Below are positions 7,241 through 16,193 of a stretch of 64,000 bases of DNA, piece after piece. Made by a program: the position numbers and the translations under genes. Every line of letters begins with the position of its first letter. Within the stretch, counting starts at the first letter, position 1. The notes under the pieces were generated by a model, which ran no database searches, was not told where the DNA came from, and saw only the letters and a list, made by a program, of their open reading frames with translations. Origin of the DNA: Maea johnstoni (lineage: Eukaryota; Annelida; Polychaeta; Spionida; Magelonidae); the NCBI GenBank assembly GCA_963942565.1, contig CAWWDR010001049.1, positions 248,001-312,000 on the forward strand, written 5' to 3'.

Positions 7241-8876
7241 CAGTCTGTCGGGTTGATAAACCTTCGTAACGTCGAAAATTAAATAAAATCCCGGTTTGTT
7301 AGGCTTTATAGAAATTCTAACCAACTTAATCGGAAAATATAAAATAAAATCAATTTTTCCGTCAATTTTACCCTTTATAGAGTCGTTTTTATCTCTGGAA
7401 GCACTCTCCCTGCAACATCACAGACAATCGTCTCCCATCGTTCAGTTTGTACAGCCGTTTTAAATTATATGAAAGAGTGACAAGGTCCCATTCCAGACCT
7501 GCTTTTTCTTTCCCTCGCAAAGAAAATTGCCTGAATCCCATTACTGTTTTTATGATGCCAAAAACTGGTTCTACCGTTTGTTTTCGAAGTTTATACCTTT
7601 CTTTTCCTTCTTTGGTTCTCAGACGATGAATCATTTTTTCTTTTGTGGTTGCATCTTTCGGAGGTGGCGGAGGATCAGCCTTTTCTTCCAAATCGGCAAC
7701 AGTCCGGTGGTGACCATGCTTTTCAACAGCACAATAGACAATCGGGCCATTTCCATTATCTTCAACTGCAAGTACAGCTTTTTCACTGAAATAACCAGTA
7801 TCAGAACTGACATCACTTATATTTCGAACTGCAGAATCAACACTATCAGTACACGGCTCAAGCTCAAGTTTGTCATTTGCATGAGCCGTCAAATACTTTC
7901 CCAGAATCAACATGCTTCCTTCGGTATCGACAGCTGCCTGGGCATTGTATGACTGCAGGAAGTGGTTGCCGTTTCCTGCTTTCATTATTTGACTTTCTTC
8001 ATCTGTAAAATTGAACTGCATATTATCAGACGGTGTCTCCCCAGGTGGTTTGGGTTCTCTTCCCCGTGGTTTATTACCACTTTCACGGACTTTATCCCGT
8101 TTATTCTTTTTCTCTTCATATTCAGCTCGTTTTTCTTTGTAGATCTCTTCATAACGTTCTTCAATGGCAGCTTTAGCCTTCTCCAATGCCTTCTTTCGAT
8201 TTTCTCTACGGCTTATTTCATCAGGAATTGTCAGGCCATCGAGAAGTGGCGTGCTGTCTGCCTCCTCTGCTTTCTGTGTTAATTGTTCAATTTCCAGTTC
8301 AAGCTGCTTAATTTTCTTTACAGCCCGTTTATAACTCACTGCCGAATGTTTGCTGGCATTGGCTGAAATCTTAGTTCCGTCGACACTGATACCACCGACT
8401 TTCTTTAGGTTCCCAATTTCAGAAGCCACCATCAGAACCTTGATAAAAGATTCCTTGAATACATCTCGATTTTTTAAACGGAATGAACATATTGTGTCGT
8501 GGTCCGGATGTTTATCTCCACCGCATATATATCGCACTGCCACATCAAAATACGTTGCCTGTTCAATTTCTCTTGAAGAAAATCTTCCTGTAGCATAGCT
8601 GTAAATCAGCAGTGTCAGCATCATCGCCGGTGGATACTGGGCGTTTCCACTGCCTCGTGTATTTATAGAAAAACTGCTTAGATCCAGTGTATCTACTGCA
8701 TCTATTATAAAATGGACCAGGCTGTTTTCGGGTAGCCATTCCCGCAGGTCAGCAGGAAAAAGCATCGGAGTATCTCTGTCAATATTTATAAAATTTGCAC
8801 TCATGAAGGAATTTTATGCGAGAAATTGAATTCTGGAAATTCTTTTTTTTAGAAAGGGGTAAAGTCCGACAGACTG
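7241..8876 (-). mobile_element. IS1182-family element, copy 1 (intact)
   Basis: The 1636-bp element has perfect 11-bp inverted ends (CAGTCTGTCGG at 7241, reverse complement ending at 8876), flanked on both sides by CTAG (7237-7240 and 8877-8880). CTAG is either the duplicated target or the outer part of the repeat. The left CTAG is contributed by the IS630 right end. A second copy with the same CTAG borders lies at 30955-32583. Confidence 0.9.
7389..8804 (-). CDS. IS1182-family transposase
   Basis: The 471-residue protein has the family order: an amino-terminal DUF772-like domain (L-R-E-W-L-P-E-N-S-L-V-H-F), a first catalytic block around I-S-V-D-G-T-K-I-S-A-N-A-S, a long charged coiled-coil insert (about residues 165-250), the second block S-D-T-G-Y-F-S-E, and the carboxyl block E-P-V-F-G-I-I-K containing the final glutamate. 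The frame is unbroken and the ATG lies 72 bases from the element end. The same gene in copy 2 is broken. Confidence 0.9.
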   Translation of the reverse strand: MSANFINIDRDTPMLFPADLREWLPENSLVHFIIDAVDTLDLSSFSINTRGSGNAQYPPAMMLTLLIYSYATGRFSSREIEQATYFDVAVRYICGGDKHPDHDTICSFRLKNRDVFKESFIKVLMVASEIGNLKKVGGISVDGTKISANASKHSAVSYKRAVKKIKQLELEIEQLTQKAEEADSTPLLDGLTIPDEISRRENRKKALEKAKAAIEERYEEIYKEKRAEYEEKKNKRDKVRESGNKPRGREPKPPGETPSDNMQFNFTDEESQIMKAGNGNHFLQSYNAQAAVDTEGSMLILGKYLTAHANDKLELEPCTDSVDSAVRNISDVSSDTGYFSEKAVLAVEDNGNGPIVYCAVEKHGHHRTVADLEEKADPPPPPKDATTKEKMIHRLRTKEGKERYKLRKQTVEPVFGIIKTVMGFRQFSLRGKEKAGLEWDLVTLSYNLKRLYKLNDGRRLSVMLQGECFQR

Positions 8877-8965
8877 CTAGATGATTTAAATATCTGATTG
8901 AAATTGAAATATCCAGAATAAATTAAGAATCTTATATTAGTAATTAGTTCTATCGATAGAACTAA

Positions 8966-9247
8966 TTACCGGAATATCTCTGGAATATCTTCATCAACCT
9001 GATTTAGCCACTCGCGTATCGTATCTTTGTGCCAGCATTTTTTACCACAAAGAATAGCATCAGCCTTACCGAAGTTAGGCTGATATTTAGGTTTTGAATA
9101 GAGAGTGTTTTTATTAACCCCTTTCAAACTACATGCAGTTTTCAGATCATACCATTCCTGATTTAAAATATCAGCAGACATAATAACTCTCTTCAGATCA
9201 TCAACACTCTCAATCAAACTTTCAATTTCTGGGACATATAATTCCAT
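8966..9247 (-). CDS. Excisionase-like small DNA-binding protein
   Basis: The 93-residue protein has a carboxyl-terminal winged-helix-like pattern: W-Y-D-L-K-T-A-C-S-L-K-G-V-N-K-N-T-L-Y-S, then C-W-H-K-D-T-I-R-E-W-L. This resembles excisionase / HTH_17 proteins that bend DNA near attachment sites. It lies 50 bp downstream of the integrase gene on the same strand, as integrase/Xis modules often do. The role is inferred from shape and position. Confidence 0.6.
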   Translation of the reverse strand: MELYVPEIESLIESVDDLKRVIMSADILNQEWYDLKTACSLKGVNKNTLYSKPKYQPNFGKADAILCGKKCWHKDTIREWLNQVDEDIPEIFR

Positions 9248-9297
9248 CTTTTTACACCTCAGAATTATATATGCTTTTGGATGGAGATATTTCTCAC

Positions 9298-10434
9298 CTA
9301 TTTCCAGATCTTGTCAATTTTATCCTGATACTGCTCTGTAGATTTCAATTCCTGCTTCAAAAGTGGATGATAATAGTGTTTGCTCATTTGTTCAGAACTG
9401 TGTCCTGTGAATCTTCTTACAACCTCGGCTGGAAGACCACCAAGCATAAAGGTATTGTATGTATGACGGAGAGAGTGGGGGACTAAATTCTTCCCTTCCT
9501 TGACCTTTGCATTTACCAAACCTTTTTTAAATACTTTCCTGATAGTAGATCTGGTCAATGGATTCTCTATATACCGACCAGGAAATATAAAATCATCATC
9601 TTCATTGGCTTTAGATTCCAACTTCCATTTTTCTAAAAGCTCCATTGTTGTCTGGGGGAGACGGACAAACTTTTCCCTGTTCTCTTTTACACAACCAATC
9701 TCACCTCGATCCTTCCATGCTTTGGTTATCAGAAGGCCGGAATCATCCCAGATGACATCAGACCATTTCAGTGCTCTAGCTTCTCCTGATCGCATTCCTG
9801 AAGTCACCAGCAGCAACATGAGTGTATAGTTTCGGTGTGTACCCCAGATCGTTAAAGCTTTAGTGTAATCAACAGGGAAAAGTTTTTTAACTTCAGATAC
9901 TGATAAAGAGTCTCTGGGTTTATCCGGTGTCTTTGATAGTGATTCAACATTCTGGATGGGATTAACTTTTATTTTCATATCACGGACCGCTTCCCGCATT
10001 ATCTGGTTCATGACGACAGTTATGTCATTCTTTGTTGAATTGGCAAGGGGTAGGGTAAGTCTCCAGTCTTCATACATGACCTGAGTTATCTCATTTAGCG
10101 GGATGGAACCGAAGTTTGGCTGGAGGTGATTGACCAGCTGACCTCTCTTCATTCCCAGAATCTCTGGCGATATCGGCTTATTTGATGCTTGTCGTCTCAA
10201 GGTCAATTTGCAGTCAGGAAGGAAGAAGGTTTTAGAGTACTTTCCAAACGTGATTGTTGCAGCCTTCTGACGGATTGCTGCTTGGTAGGCTTCCTTAGCA
10301 ATTCTTTCAGCTTCATATTTGACTCTGGTTTTGGTGGATATTTCAGTTCTTGGTCCTGTTGATAGAACGTATCTCCAGTATTTATGGTGCTGGTTTGGCT
10401 TTTTCATATTATAGGGTAATTTATGGCGTCCCAT
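9298..10434 (-). CDS. Tyrosine recombinase (phage/island integrase)
   Basis: This 378-residue integrase shows the catalytic set R215 (G-M-R-S-G-E-A), H320-x2-R323 (H-S-L-R-H), H345 (T-G-H-S) and the Y354/Y355 nucleophile. The basic amino-terminal 60 residues look like an arm-type DNA-binding domain, and residues about 90-180 a core-binding domain. It would catalyse site-specific integration of the surrounding island. An excisionase-like gene follows. No attachment-site duplication was identified with certainty, although tRNA-3'-like sequence occurs near 21.07 kb. The frame is intact. Confidence 0.9.
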   Translation of the reverse strand: MGRHKLPYNMKKPNQHHKYWRYVLSTGPRTEISTKTRVKYEAERIAKEAYQAAIRQKAATITFGKYSKTFFLPDCKLTLRRQASNKPISPEILGMKRGQLVNHLQPNFGSIPLNEITQVMYEDWRLTLPLANSTKNDITVVMNQIMREAVRDMKIKVNPIQNVESLSKTPDKPRDSLSVSEVKKLFPVDYTKALTIWGTHRNYTLMLLLVTSGMRSGEARALKWSDVIWDDSGLLITKAWKDRGEIGCVKENREKFVRLPQTTMELLEKWKLESKANEDDDFIFPGRYIENPLTRSTIRKVFKKGLVNAKVKEGKNLVPHSLRHTYNTFMLGGLPAEVVRRFTGHSSEQMSKHYYHPLLKQELKSTEQYQDKIDKIWK

Positions 10435-10518
10435 ATGTGCTCCTTTGGCATAATCATATTGTTAAATATGCTTTCCGGGAGCGGGGTAAATCATATTGCT
10501 AAAATAAGAAATTAATCG

Positions 10519-11298
10519 TTATTGGATGATATCATCTCTTAAAATATAACGATTATAAATCAGATGATTTAGCTCATCATAAACTTTTTTCAACTCATCA
10601 ATTTTTTCTACATTTACATTATGAACTTTTTCATATGATCTCAAAACATGGATCATACATTCGATTGCTGAGAATTGAATTAAATCATAATTATTTTTTT
10701 CTGGCTTTTGTATAATATTCTTTTTGTTAATAATAAAATCTTTGAAGTATTCTTTAACATCTTCAGCACCTGAATGCACTGAAGAACAGATAATTGAATA
10801 TACCCCATGATATAGAGGTAGTAGTTCAGCTCTTTTTGCAATTTGAAAGACCTTTAACTCTTTAACGTTTTCTTTTTTTATTCCATCTTTGAGATTATTA
10901 ATGAGCTGATCTATGTTTTCCGGCAATGAATAATAGCATGGTTCAAATTGAGATGCATTCTTCAAATTTCTAAGGTTTCTCATTTTTGTGATATTCATAT
11001 TGTTAATATATTCTTCCATGAAACCTGAATCGGTGGTCATAGCTGTCATTGTGAAAGTTATTTCATGAAGTGATCTCAAAATGATCTCTGATTCTTCGAG
11101 GAGATTTTCATTCAATAGATAGTTTATTGAATATGCTTTATGAAGAGCCCTATTTACTAGAGGAATTGAAAACATAATTTTTAATTTAGTATCAGCATCT
11201 ATATCAGTAGAATAACTTTTTGGAAAACAATTTTTTCCGATATAAATACCAAAGTCTAAAGTATCATGAAGTATTTTCTTGTATTCACTCTCTTTCAT
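10519..11298 (-). CDS. DUF5677-like protein
   Basis: The 259-residue mainly helical protein has the pattern N-E-N-L-L-E-E-S-E-I-I-L-R-S-L-H-E-I followed later by S-S-V-H-S-G, as in DUF5677 proteins. These are widespread in genomic islands and of unknown function. No membrane segments or signal peptide are seen. It sits between the integrase module and an IS66 element whose left end is only 20 bp upstream of its start, so its native promoter may have been displaced. Confidence 0.6.
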   Translation of the reverse strand: MKESEYKKILHDTLDFGIYIGKNCFPKSYSTDIDADTKLKIMFSIPLVNRALHKAYSINYLLNENLLEESEIILRSLHEITFTMTAMTTDSGFMEEYINNMNITKMRNLRNLKNASQFEPCYYSLPENIDQLINNLKDGIKKENVKELKVFQIAKRAELLPLYHGVYSIICSSVHSGAEDVKEYFKDFIINKKNIIQKPEKNNYDLIQFSAIECMIHVLRSYEKVHNVNVEKIDELKKVYDELNHLIYNRYILRDDIIQ

Positions 11299-11386
11299 TT
11301 ATAACCTCAATCTATATGTAAAGGTCAAACTAACACCGTATTGAATTACAGCTACTCCTGATTTATGTTTTTCTGAGGAGAAAATA

Positions 11387-11677
11387 ATGATCAGAAAAAC
11401 AGAAAGCTACTGGAAAAAACACATTGAAAATTGGAAAATCAGCGAACAGACTGCACACCAATATTGTAAAAATAACGGATTAGTTCAAAGTACATTTCAG
11501 AGATGGATTAAAAAATTAGATAAGAGAATTGTTCCCATAAAAATAGATCTACCAGTACAAAATAACTGCCATAATAATATTGTAATCGAAGGTTCGGGAA
11601 TAAAAAATTCTCTTCCTGAAAATGTAAATCCAACACTACTATCAGCATCCATAAGAGAAATTAAAAAATGTTCATAA
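11387..11677 (+). CDS. tnpA: IS66 accessory protein TnpA
   Basis: The 96-residue protein starts behind a GAGGAG ribosome-binding site. Its first 50 residues form a helix-turn-helix-like unit (Y-W-K-K-H-I-E-N-W, then Q-S-T-F-Q-R-W-I-K) typical of the IS66 orfA product, needed with TnpB for transposition. The end overlaps tnpB by 10 bp, implying translational coupling. Confidence 0.85.
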   Translation: MIRKTESYWKKHIENWKISEQTAHQYCKNNGLVQSTFQRWIKKLDKRIVPIKIDLPVQNNCHNNIVIEGSGIKNSLPENVNPTLLSASIREIKKCS

Positions 11678-12015
11678 ACTTGGATACTGTGGGGATTTAC
11701 GTAGTTCCCGGATTTACTGATATGAGAAAACAGATAACAGGACTGTCGTCAGCCCTGTATGACTTATGCGATATCGATTTAATGGAGCCCAATATTTTCA
11801 TTTTCTGCGGAAAGTCCAAAAAGATATTGAAAATATTATATTGGGAAAGAAATGGATTCTGTCTATGGCAAAAGAAATTAGGTAAAGATAAATTCCCATG
11901 GCCAGTCTCCGAATCGGACATTCAGATTATAGACCTGGAAAAATTACACTTACTCCTGAAGGGAATCGATTTCTGGAAAGAGCATAAATCAATTAATTCA
12001 AAAGATTTTTTCTGA
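11668..12015 (+). CDS. tnpB: IS66 accessory protein TnpB
   Basis: The 115-residue protein carries the Orf2 signature: D-M-R-K-Q-I-T-G-L, then F-C-G-K-S-K-K-I-L-K-I-L-Y-W-E-R-N-G-F and the W-P aromatic end region. Family members are required for transposition but have no known catalytic motif. Length is normal. Confidence 0.9.
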   Translation: MFINLDTVGIYVVPGFTDMRKQITGLSSALYDLCDIDLMEPNIFIFCGKSKKILKILYWERNGFCLWQKKLGKDKFPWPVSESDIQIIDLEKLHLLLKGIDFWKEHKSINSKDFF

Positions 12016-12055
12016 AGGGGTTTTATAATATTTTTATAAGATTTATAATCTGGAA

Positions 12056-13606
12056 ATGGATAATGTGGATTTCTCAAAACTGAGTAAAGAAGAACTGATA
12101 CAGGAGATCAAACGACTTAATGATAAAGTCGAAAATCAATCGGAAGAGATAAGTATCTTAAAAAAATATATCTTTGCCAGAAAGAATGAGAAGTGGACTA
12201 AAGAAGACAAAGAAAAGAGTCAGACATTCAATGAAACGGAAAGCACTAGTGCAGAAGATTCGGATCAGAAAGATAAAAACGACACAGATAATGATAAAAC
12301 AGAATCAAAAGATAAAAAAAAGACTGGAAAGAAGCCTCTTCCTGCTGGCATACCAAGAGAAAAAGTCATCTTTGATGTAGAGGACGACGAGAGTCTGTGT
12401 CCATGCTGCGGGAAAAAAAGACCACAAATGGGCTCATCTTCCACCGAAGAGCTTGAGTTCCTAAGAGCTCAGATTCTTGTGAAAGAATACATTACAAAAA
12501 AATATGGGGCATGCAGTTGCAGCGGATTTCAGAATAATACAGAACTTTCCCAGGTTTTAGAGGCAAAAGCACCCTCCAGATTCATTCCCGGCAGCATAGC
12601 ATCTCCCAGTCTCGTGGCTCAGATAGTTGTAAGTAAATTTGTAGATGGTATCCCTCTCTACAGACAGGAGAGGATTTTTAAACGAATTGATATTAAAATC
12701 AGCAGACAGAGTATGAGCAACTGGTGCCTTACTGCTTCCAGAAAATGTGGAGATATACTCGAACATATGCGGAAGATAGCCATAAATGGAAGCATGATTA
12801 ACATGGATGAGACAACGGTTCAGGTTTTAAAAGAAAATAATAGAGAACCGGATAGTAAATCCTATATGTGGGTTATGGTCGGTGGTTCTGAGGGAAAAAA
12901 AGTCATTCTGTTCAATTATTCGCCTACAAGAAAACAGGAAAAACCCTTTTCATTGTTAAAAGGATTTAAAGGAATACTTCAAACTGATGGTTATGCCGCA
13001 TACAATAAAGCTGTGAAAGAATATGATCTCTGGCATGTCGGTTGCTTAACACATGCCAGGAGAAAGTTTTTTAAATTAGCTGAGGTGACTAAGAAAAAAG
13101 GGAAAGCTCATAAAGGTGTGGAGTTTTTCACCAGACTGTATAAGGTAGAAACGAAACTGATAATTGAAAATCTCTCACTGGAAGATTTCTTAAAAAAAAG
13201 GAGAAAATTGGCGATTCCCATATGGCAGGAATTTCATAAATGGCTAGTCGATGTCAAAAGGAAAGTCGCTCCCGATTCAAAACTTGATTTGGCCATTAAT
13301 TACTCGTTAAATCAGTATAAAAACCTTGTTCGATATTTGAGATATCCTGAGATCAAACCAGATAATAATATTGCTGAAAATGCTATCAGGCCATTCTGTG
13401 TTGGTCGAAAAAATTGGCTGTTCAACATAACACCAAGAGGTGCTCATTCAAGTGCTGCTCTATATTCTCTGGTGGAGACTGCGAAAGCTAACAAGGTGGA
13501 ACCTGACCTATATTTGAACTATATGTTCTCAGAAATACCCAAAATAACAGATAAAACTGATCTCGATGCTCTTATGCCGTGGAATATGCCTGAAAAAACC
13601 CTTTGA
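12056..13606 (+). CDS. tnpC: IS66 transposase TnpC (DDE)
   Basis: The 516-residue transposase has an amino-terminal leucine-rich coiled coil, an acidic/lysine-rich linker (about residues 55-95), a zinc-binding knuckle (C-P-C-C-G and later C-S-C), then the DDE core: D in N-M-D-E-T-T-V, D in Q-T-D-G-Y-A-A-Y, and E in N-I-A-E-N-A-I-R-P-F. It ends 7 bp inside the element. No strong ribosome-binding site precedes the ATG. A related but broken copy lies at 26.2-27.3 kb. Confidence 0.92.
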   Translation: MDNVDFSKLSKEELIQEIKRLNDKVENQSEEISILKKYIFARKNEKWTKEDKEKSQTFNETESTSAEDSDQKDKNDTDNDKTESKDKKKTGKKPLPAGIPREKVIFDVEDDESLCPCCGKKRPQMGSSSTEELEFLRAQILVKEYITKKYGACSCSGFQNNTELSQVLEAKAPSRFIPGSIASPSLVAQIVVSKFVDGIPLYRQERIFKRIDIKISRQSMSNWCLTASRKCGDILEHMRKIAINGSMINMDETTVQVLKENNREPDSKSYMWVMVGGSEGKKVILFNYSPTRKQEKPFSLLKGFKGILQTDGYAAYNKAVKEYDLWHVGCLTHARRKFFKLAEVTKKKGKAHKGVEFFTRLYKVETKLIIENLSLEDFLKKRRKLAIPIWQEFHKWLVDVKRKVAPDSKLDLAINYSLNQYKNLVRYLRYPEIKPDNNIAENAIRPFCVGRKNWLFNITPRGAHSSAALYSLVETAKANKVEPDLYLNYMFSEIPKITDKTDLDALMPWNMPEKTL

Positions 13607-13613
13607 CGCTTAC

Positions 13614-13894
13614 TCTTCAAATACGACTACAATGTTTTACTTTACGAGCTTTATGATGAGTATATAAAAAGCGGGAAGAGAAGCATTCCGAAACCATTTC
13701 TTTCAATCTCTTCTACATCTCCTGTACTGGCTGGCTTTGTCACCATGATCAAGAGTATAGAACCAGATCTCAGTTCAGTTGAGATTTTACAATTACTGGT
13801 GGAAACGAGTTATACTTTTGAAACAGAGGATACTATTATCCTCAATGCCGTGGATATTGGAGCTGCTGTGTGGAGTTTGGTTGGGATGGAGTAA
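13614..13894 (+). pseudogene. C-terminal fragment resembling an S8 (subtilisin-like) peptidase
   Basis: From the IS66 right end an open frame runs to TAA at 13892-13894. It includes S-S-T-S-P-V-L-A-G-F-V-T-M-I-K-S, similar to the catalytic-serine block of subtilases (G-T-S-x-A-x-P-x-V-A-G), followed by P-D-L-S-S-V-E-I-L-Q-L-L and I-L-N-A-V-D-I-G-A-A-V, the usual carboxyl end. The first glycine of the block is not conserved. The amino-terminal part with Asp and His was removed where the IS66 element lies. The family call is tentative. Confidence 0.4.
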
Positions 13895-13900
13895 GAAAAA

Positions 13901-14764
13901 ATGAATAATAAATATCCACCTTATACAAATGACGATGATAATTGGATTATGCATTTAAGTGCAGAAGATGCTTCTGCTGTACTTATCGAAATGATAGACA
14001 TAGATTCACAGTTACATGCGATATATCAAACATTTAAAATGATAGAAAAAGCAAAGCAAGATGAGAGAGAGCATATTAAGGAACTCGAACAAATTGCAAA
14101 GGAAACACAAGAGAATCCTTATGAACCCTTTTCAAATGTTGATAGAGTAATAGATGCATATCATAATTCTGTTTATTTTGATGCTGCCAATAGCATGAGT
14201 ACTGTAGGTATGATTGCACCAACCATGGAATCTATATTATTTGAAGTGTTTCAAAATATTGGGAAGAAATTCAAACCTTCAATTTTGAAAGTTAACTCGG
14301 TGAGAAATAAACTAAAGAGAAAAGAAAAATTTGATTGTCATTATTTTTATGATATTGATAATCAAAAGACTGGAAAAAACATAACTAAAGGAACAATGCA
14401 AATACTTGAAGACACAGGTTTTAAGCCTTATTTTCCCGCTGATTTTGAATTCATTATTGATGCCCTTTTTACATATAGAAATAAGATGTTCCATAATGGA
14501 CTTGAATGGCCTGTAAAAGAAAGAGAGAAATTTCAACGTAAGATTGAAATATCGAAATGGCCAGAATCATGGTTTTCATGCTCCACATCAGACAATCAGC
14601 CATGGATTTATTATATGTCTGGTGCATTCCAATCAAAATGCATAGATCTGTTCGTGAAGGTAATCAATGGTATTGGACGGTTCTATCTTGATAATGAAAA
14701 TCTCATAATAATTGAGGACTTTGTAAATCCTCCTGATGATTCTTTCTTAGTAGATGGAAGCTAA
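13901..14764 (+). CDS. Hypothetical protein with HEPN-type R-N-x3-H motif
   Basis: This 287-residue soluble protein has no recognised full-length family. Residues 190-204 read F-T-Y-R-N-K-M-F-H-N-G-L-E-W-P. R193-N-x3-H198 matches the catalytic motif of HEPN ribonuclease folds found in toxins, Abi proteins and Apea-like proteins, preceded by the expected helical region. Six bases separate it from the stop of the subtilase-like fragment, so the two may have been an operon. With the island integrase nearby, a defence role is possible but unproved. The gene is intact. Confidence 0.5.
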   Translation: MNNKYPPYTNDDDNWIMHLSAEDASAVLIEMIDIDSQLHAIYQTFKMIEKAKQDEREHIKELEQIAKETQENPYEPFSNVDRVIDAYHNSVYFDAANSMSTVGMIAPTMESILFEVFQNIGKKFKPSILKVNSVRNKLKRKEKFDCHYFYDIDNQKTGKNITKGTMQILEDTGFKPYFPADFEFIIDALFTYRNKMFHNGLEWPVKEREKFQRKIEISKWPESWFSCSTSDNQPWIYYMSGAFQSKCIDLFVKVINGIGRFYLDNENLIIIEDFVNPPDDSFLVDGS

Positions 14765-14880
14765 CCAGCGAAACTTGCCCTAATCATTTTGGTATGTCTC
14801 TTGAAAAAATATAGATAGAATTTCCCCCACCTCTCAGAAAAAAAACCAGGGCGACGGGATTTCCCACCTCACGATCTCCA

Positions 14881-15693
14881 CTATTCAGTCCAGAGGAATC
14901 GTTCAATAACTTCAGTATTAAATGATGGAACTATTATCCCAGCTTGATATAGCTCAGTGATAAAATCAACAACATCAATTTGATCAGCTTTGAATGTTTT
15001 TATTTCCTCGTAGGAGTATAGAAGAGACATGCTATTTGAGATGTAACCACCCTCCCAATGGGCTGTTCCTTTGAAATCTATTACATTATATTTTTCTTGA
15101 TCTCTGAAAAAGGTTCTTGAACCACGGGAATCACTAAATAAAAGTTCATTCCAAATATAGAGAAAATATTTATCCTTATTATTATGATCTGGATATACTC
15201 TATATGCTCTGGGTTTTGGTATTCCTACTTTATGATCTTCACCATTGAAGGATCTTTTTAGAATTTCATTCAGATGATAGGAATTTATTGTCTCTTCTAA
15301 CGTTAAATCACTATCTCTCCATGAATAATTAACATCTGCTTCAGCTTTAAGAACAATATCGAGATTAAGCATATCACGATAGGTTAAATCTGAATCAATG
15401 TAGTCATCTGATTCCTCAAAACCTATCTTATTAACTACATCATTTCGTTCATAGAAAAAGTAGCTGAGATCATCTGATTTGAATAGCCTACCATGATTAG
15501 CAAATATCCCATTACGGATTAACCGTAGTGCATATGCATCCGTTCGACTTAGATCCCCTGAAATATGATATTGATTCTGTATCCTTTCTAATTGGTACAA
15601 TACAGAATTCAGACTATCATGAGAAAAAATATTACCTACAAAAAATGTGATGAAAGCTAATCCAAGTAACCTACTATGCACAATAAACTCCAT
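14881..15693 (-). CDS. Secreted YARHG-domain protein
   Basis: The open frame begins at 15771, but the ATG at 15693 (M-E-F-I-V-H-S-R-L-L-G-L-A-F-I) gives a normal signal peptide and is preferred. After the signal, residues around Y-A-L-R-L-I-R-N-G-I-F-A-N-H-G-R-L-F-K-S match the YARHG domain, an extracellular module of unknown function. The remainder (about 200 residues) is not recognised. It would be exported across the inner membrane. No partner gene is evident. Confidence 0.65.
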   Translation of the reverse strand: MEFIVHSRLLGLAFITFFVGNIFSHDSLNSVLYQLERIQNQYHISGDLSRTDAYALRLIRNGIFANHGRLFKSDDLSYFFYERNDVVNKIGFEESDDYIDSDLTYRDMLNLDIVLKAEADVNYSWRDSDLTLEETINSYHLNEILKRSFNGEDHKVGIPKPRAYRVYPDHNNKDKYFLYIWNELLFSDSRGSRTFFRDQEKYNVIDFKGTAHWEGGYISNSMSLLYSYEEIKTFKADQIDVVDFITELYQAGIIVPSFNTEVIERFLWTE

Positions 15694-16193
15694 TTGATAT
15701 TTATACTCACATTTTATCACATGAAAATCAGCTTTCAATATAATCATTACACTATAAAATTTTTGAAGCAATAGAGAGTTACAGTCTGTGAATAATCAGA
15801 AATAAACTCCCCACAACCCGCTCCCAATCCTCCGATATATTCCACGGTTAACGGCGGGGTACCACTCTCTAAAAAAGTTCCCAGGGCATCTCTTATTATA
15901 GTGATAGCGGTTCCAGTAAAAATCCCCACCGAACAATGTCCTCGTAAGTTATTAAATTGAAGGGTGCTCCGCAAACCACCTCAATCAATCCCCCCAGCGA
16001 ACAAAGTCCACCAGATCCACTAATCTGAAAGGTGCCGATTAAGCACCCTCCCGATTTAACAGACAACTACAGTTTCAACCCAAGTACCACCGAAAATAAA
16101 AATTTATATTTTACGGTGGAGAAAATCAAAATAATCCATTTTAGCGATATGCAAAAAGCATACTTTTTTTCAAATACTGAAAGGAGTATACAA

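Larger units (their letters stand above)
11318..13613 (+). mobile_element. IS66-family element (complete)
   Basis: The left end GTAAAGGTCAAAC (11318) and right end TTTGACGCTTAC (to 13613) match the family's GTAAGCG-type ends as an imperfect inverted repeat. The three genes tnpA, tnpB and tnpC are all open. The 8-bp flanks (ATCTATAT and TCTTCAAA) do not match, so the expected target duplication is absent; a deletion or recombination after insertion would explain this. Confidence 0.85.

Noticed and set aside
15747-15974. 75-codon minus-strand frame
   Set aside because: It overlaps the YARHG gene's long frame and lacks a ribosome-binding site or recognisable domain; kept out as unsupported.
16032-16193. 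Upstream extension of the DnaD-like gene
   Set aside because: A strong ribosome-binding site precedes ATG 16194, and the extension has low-complexity sequence.
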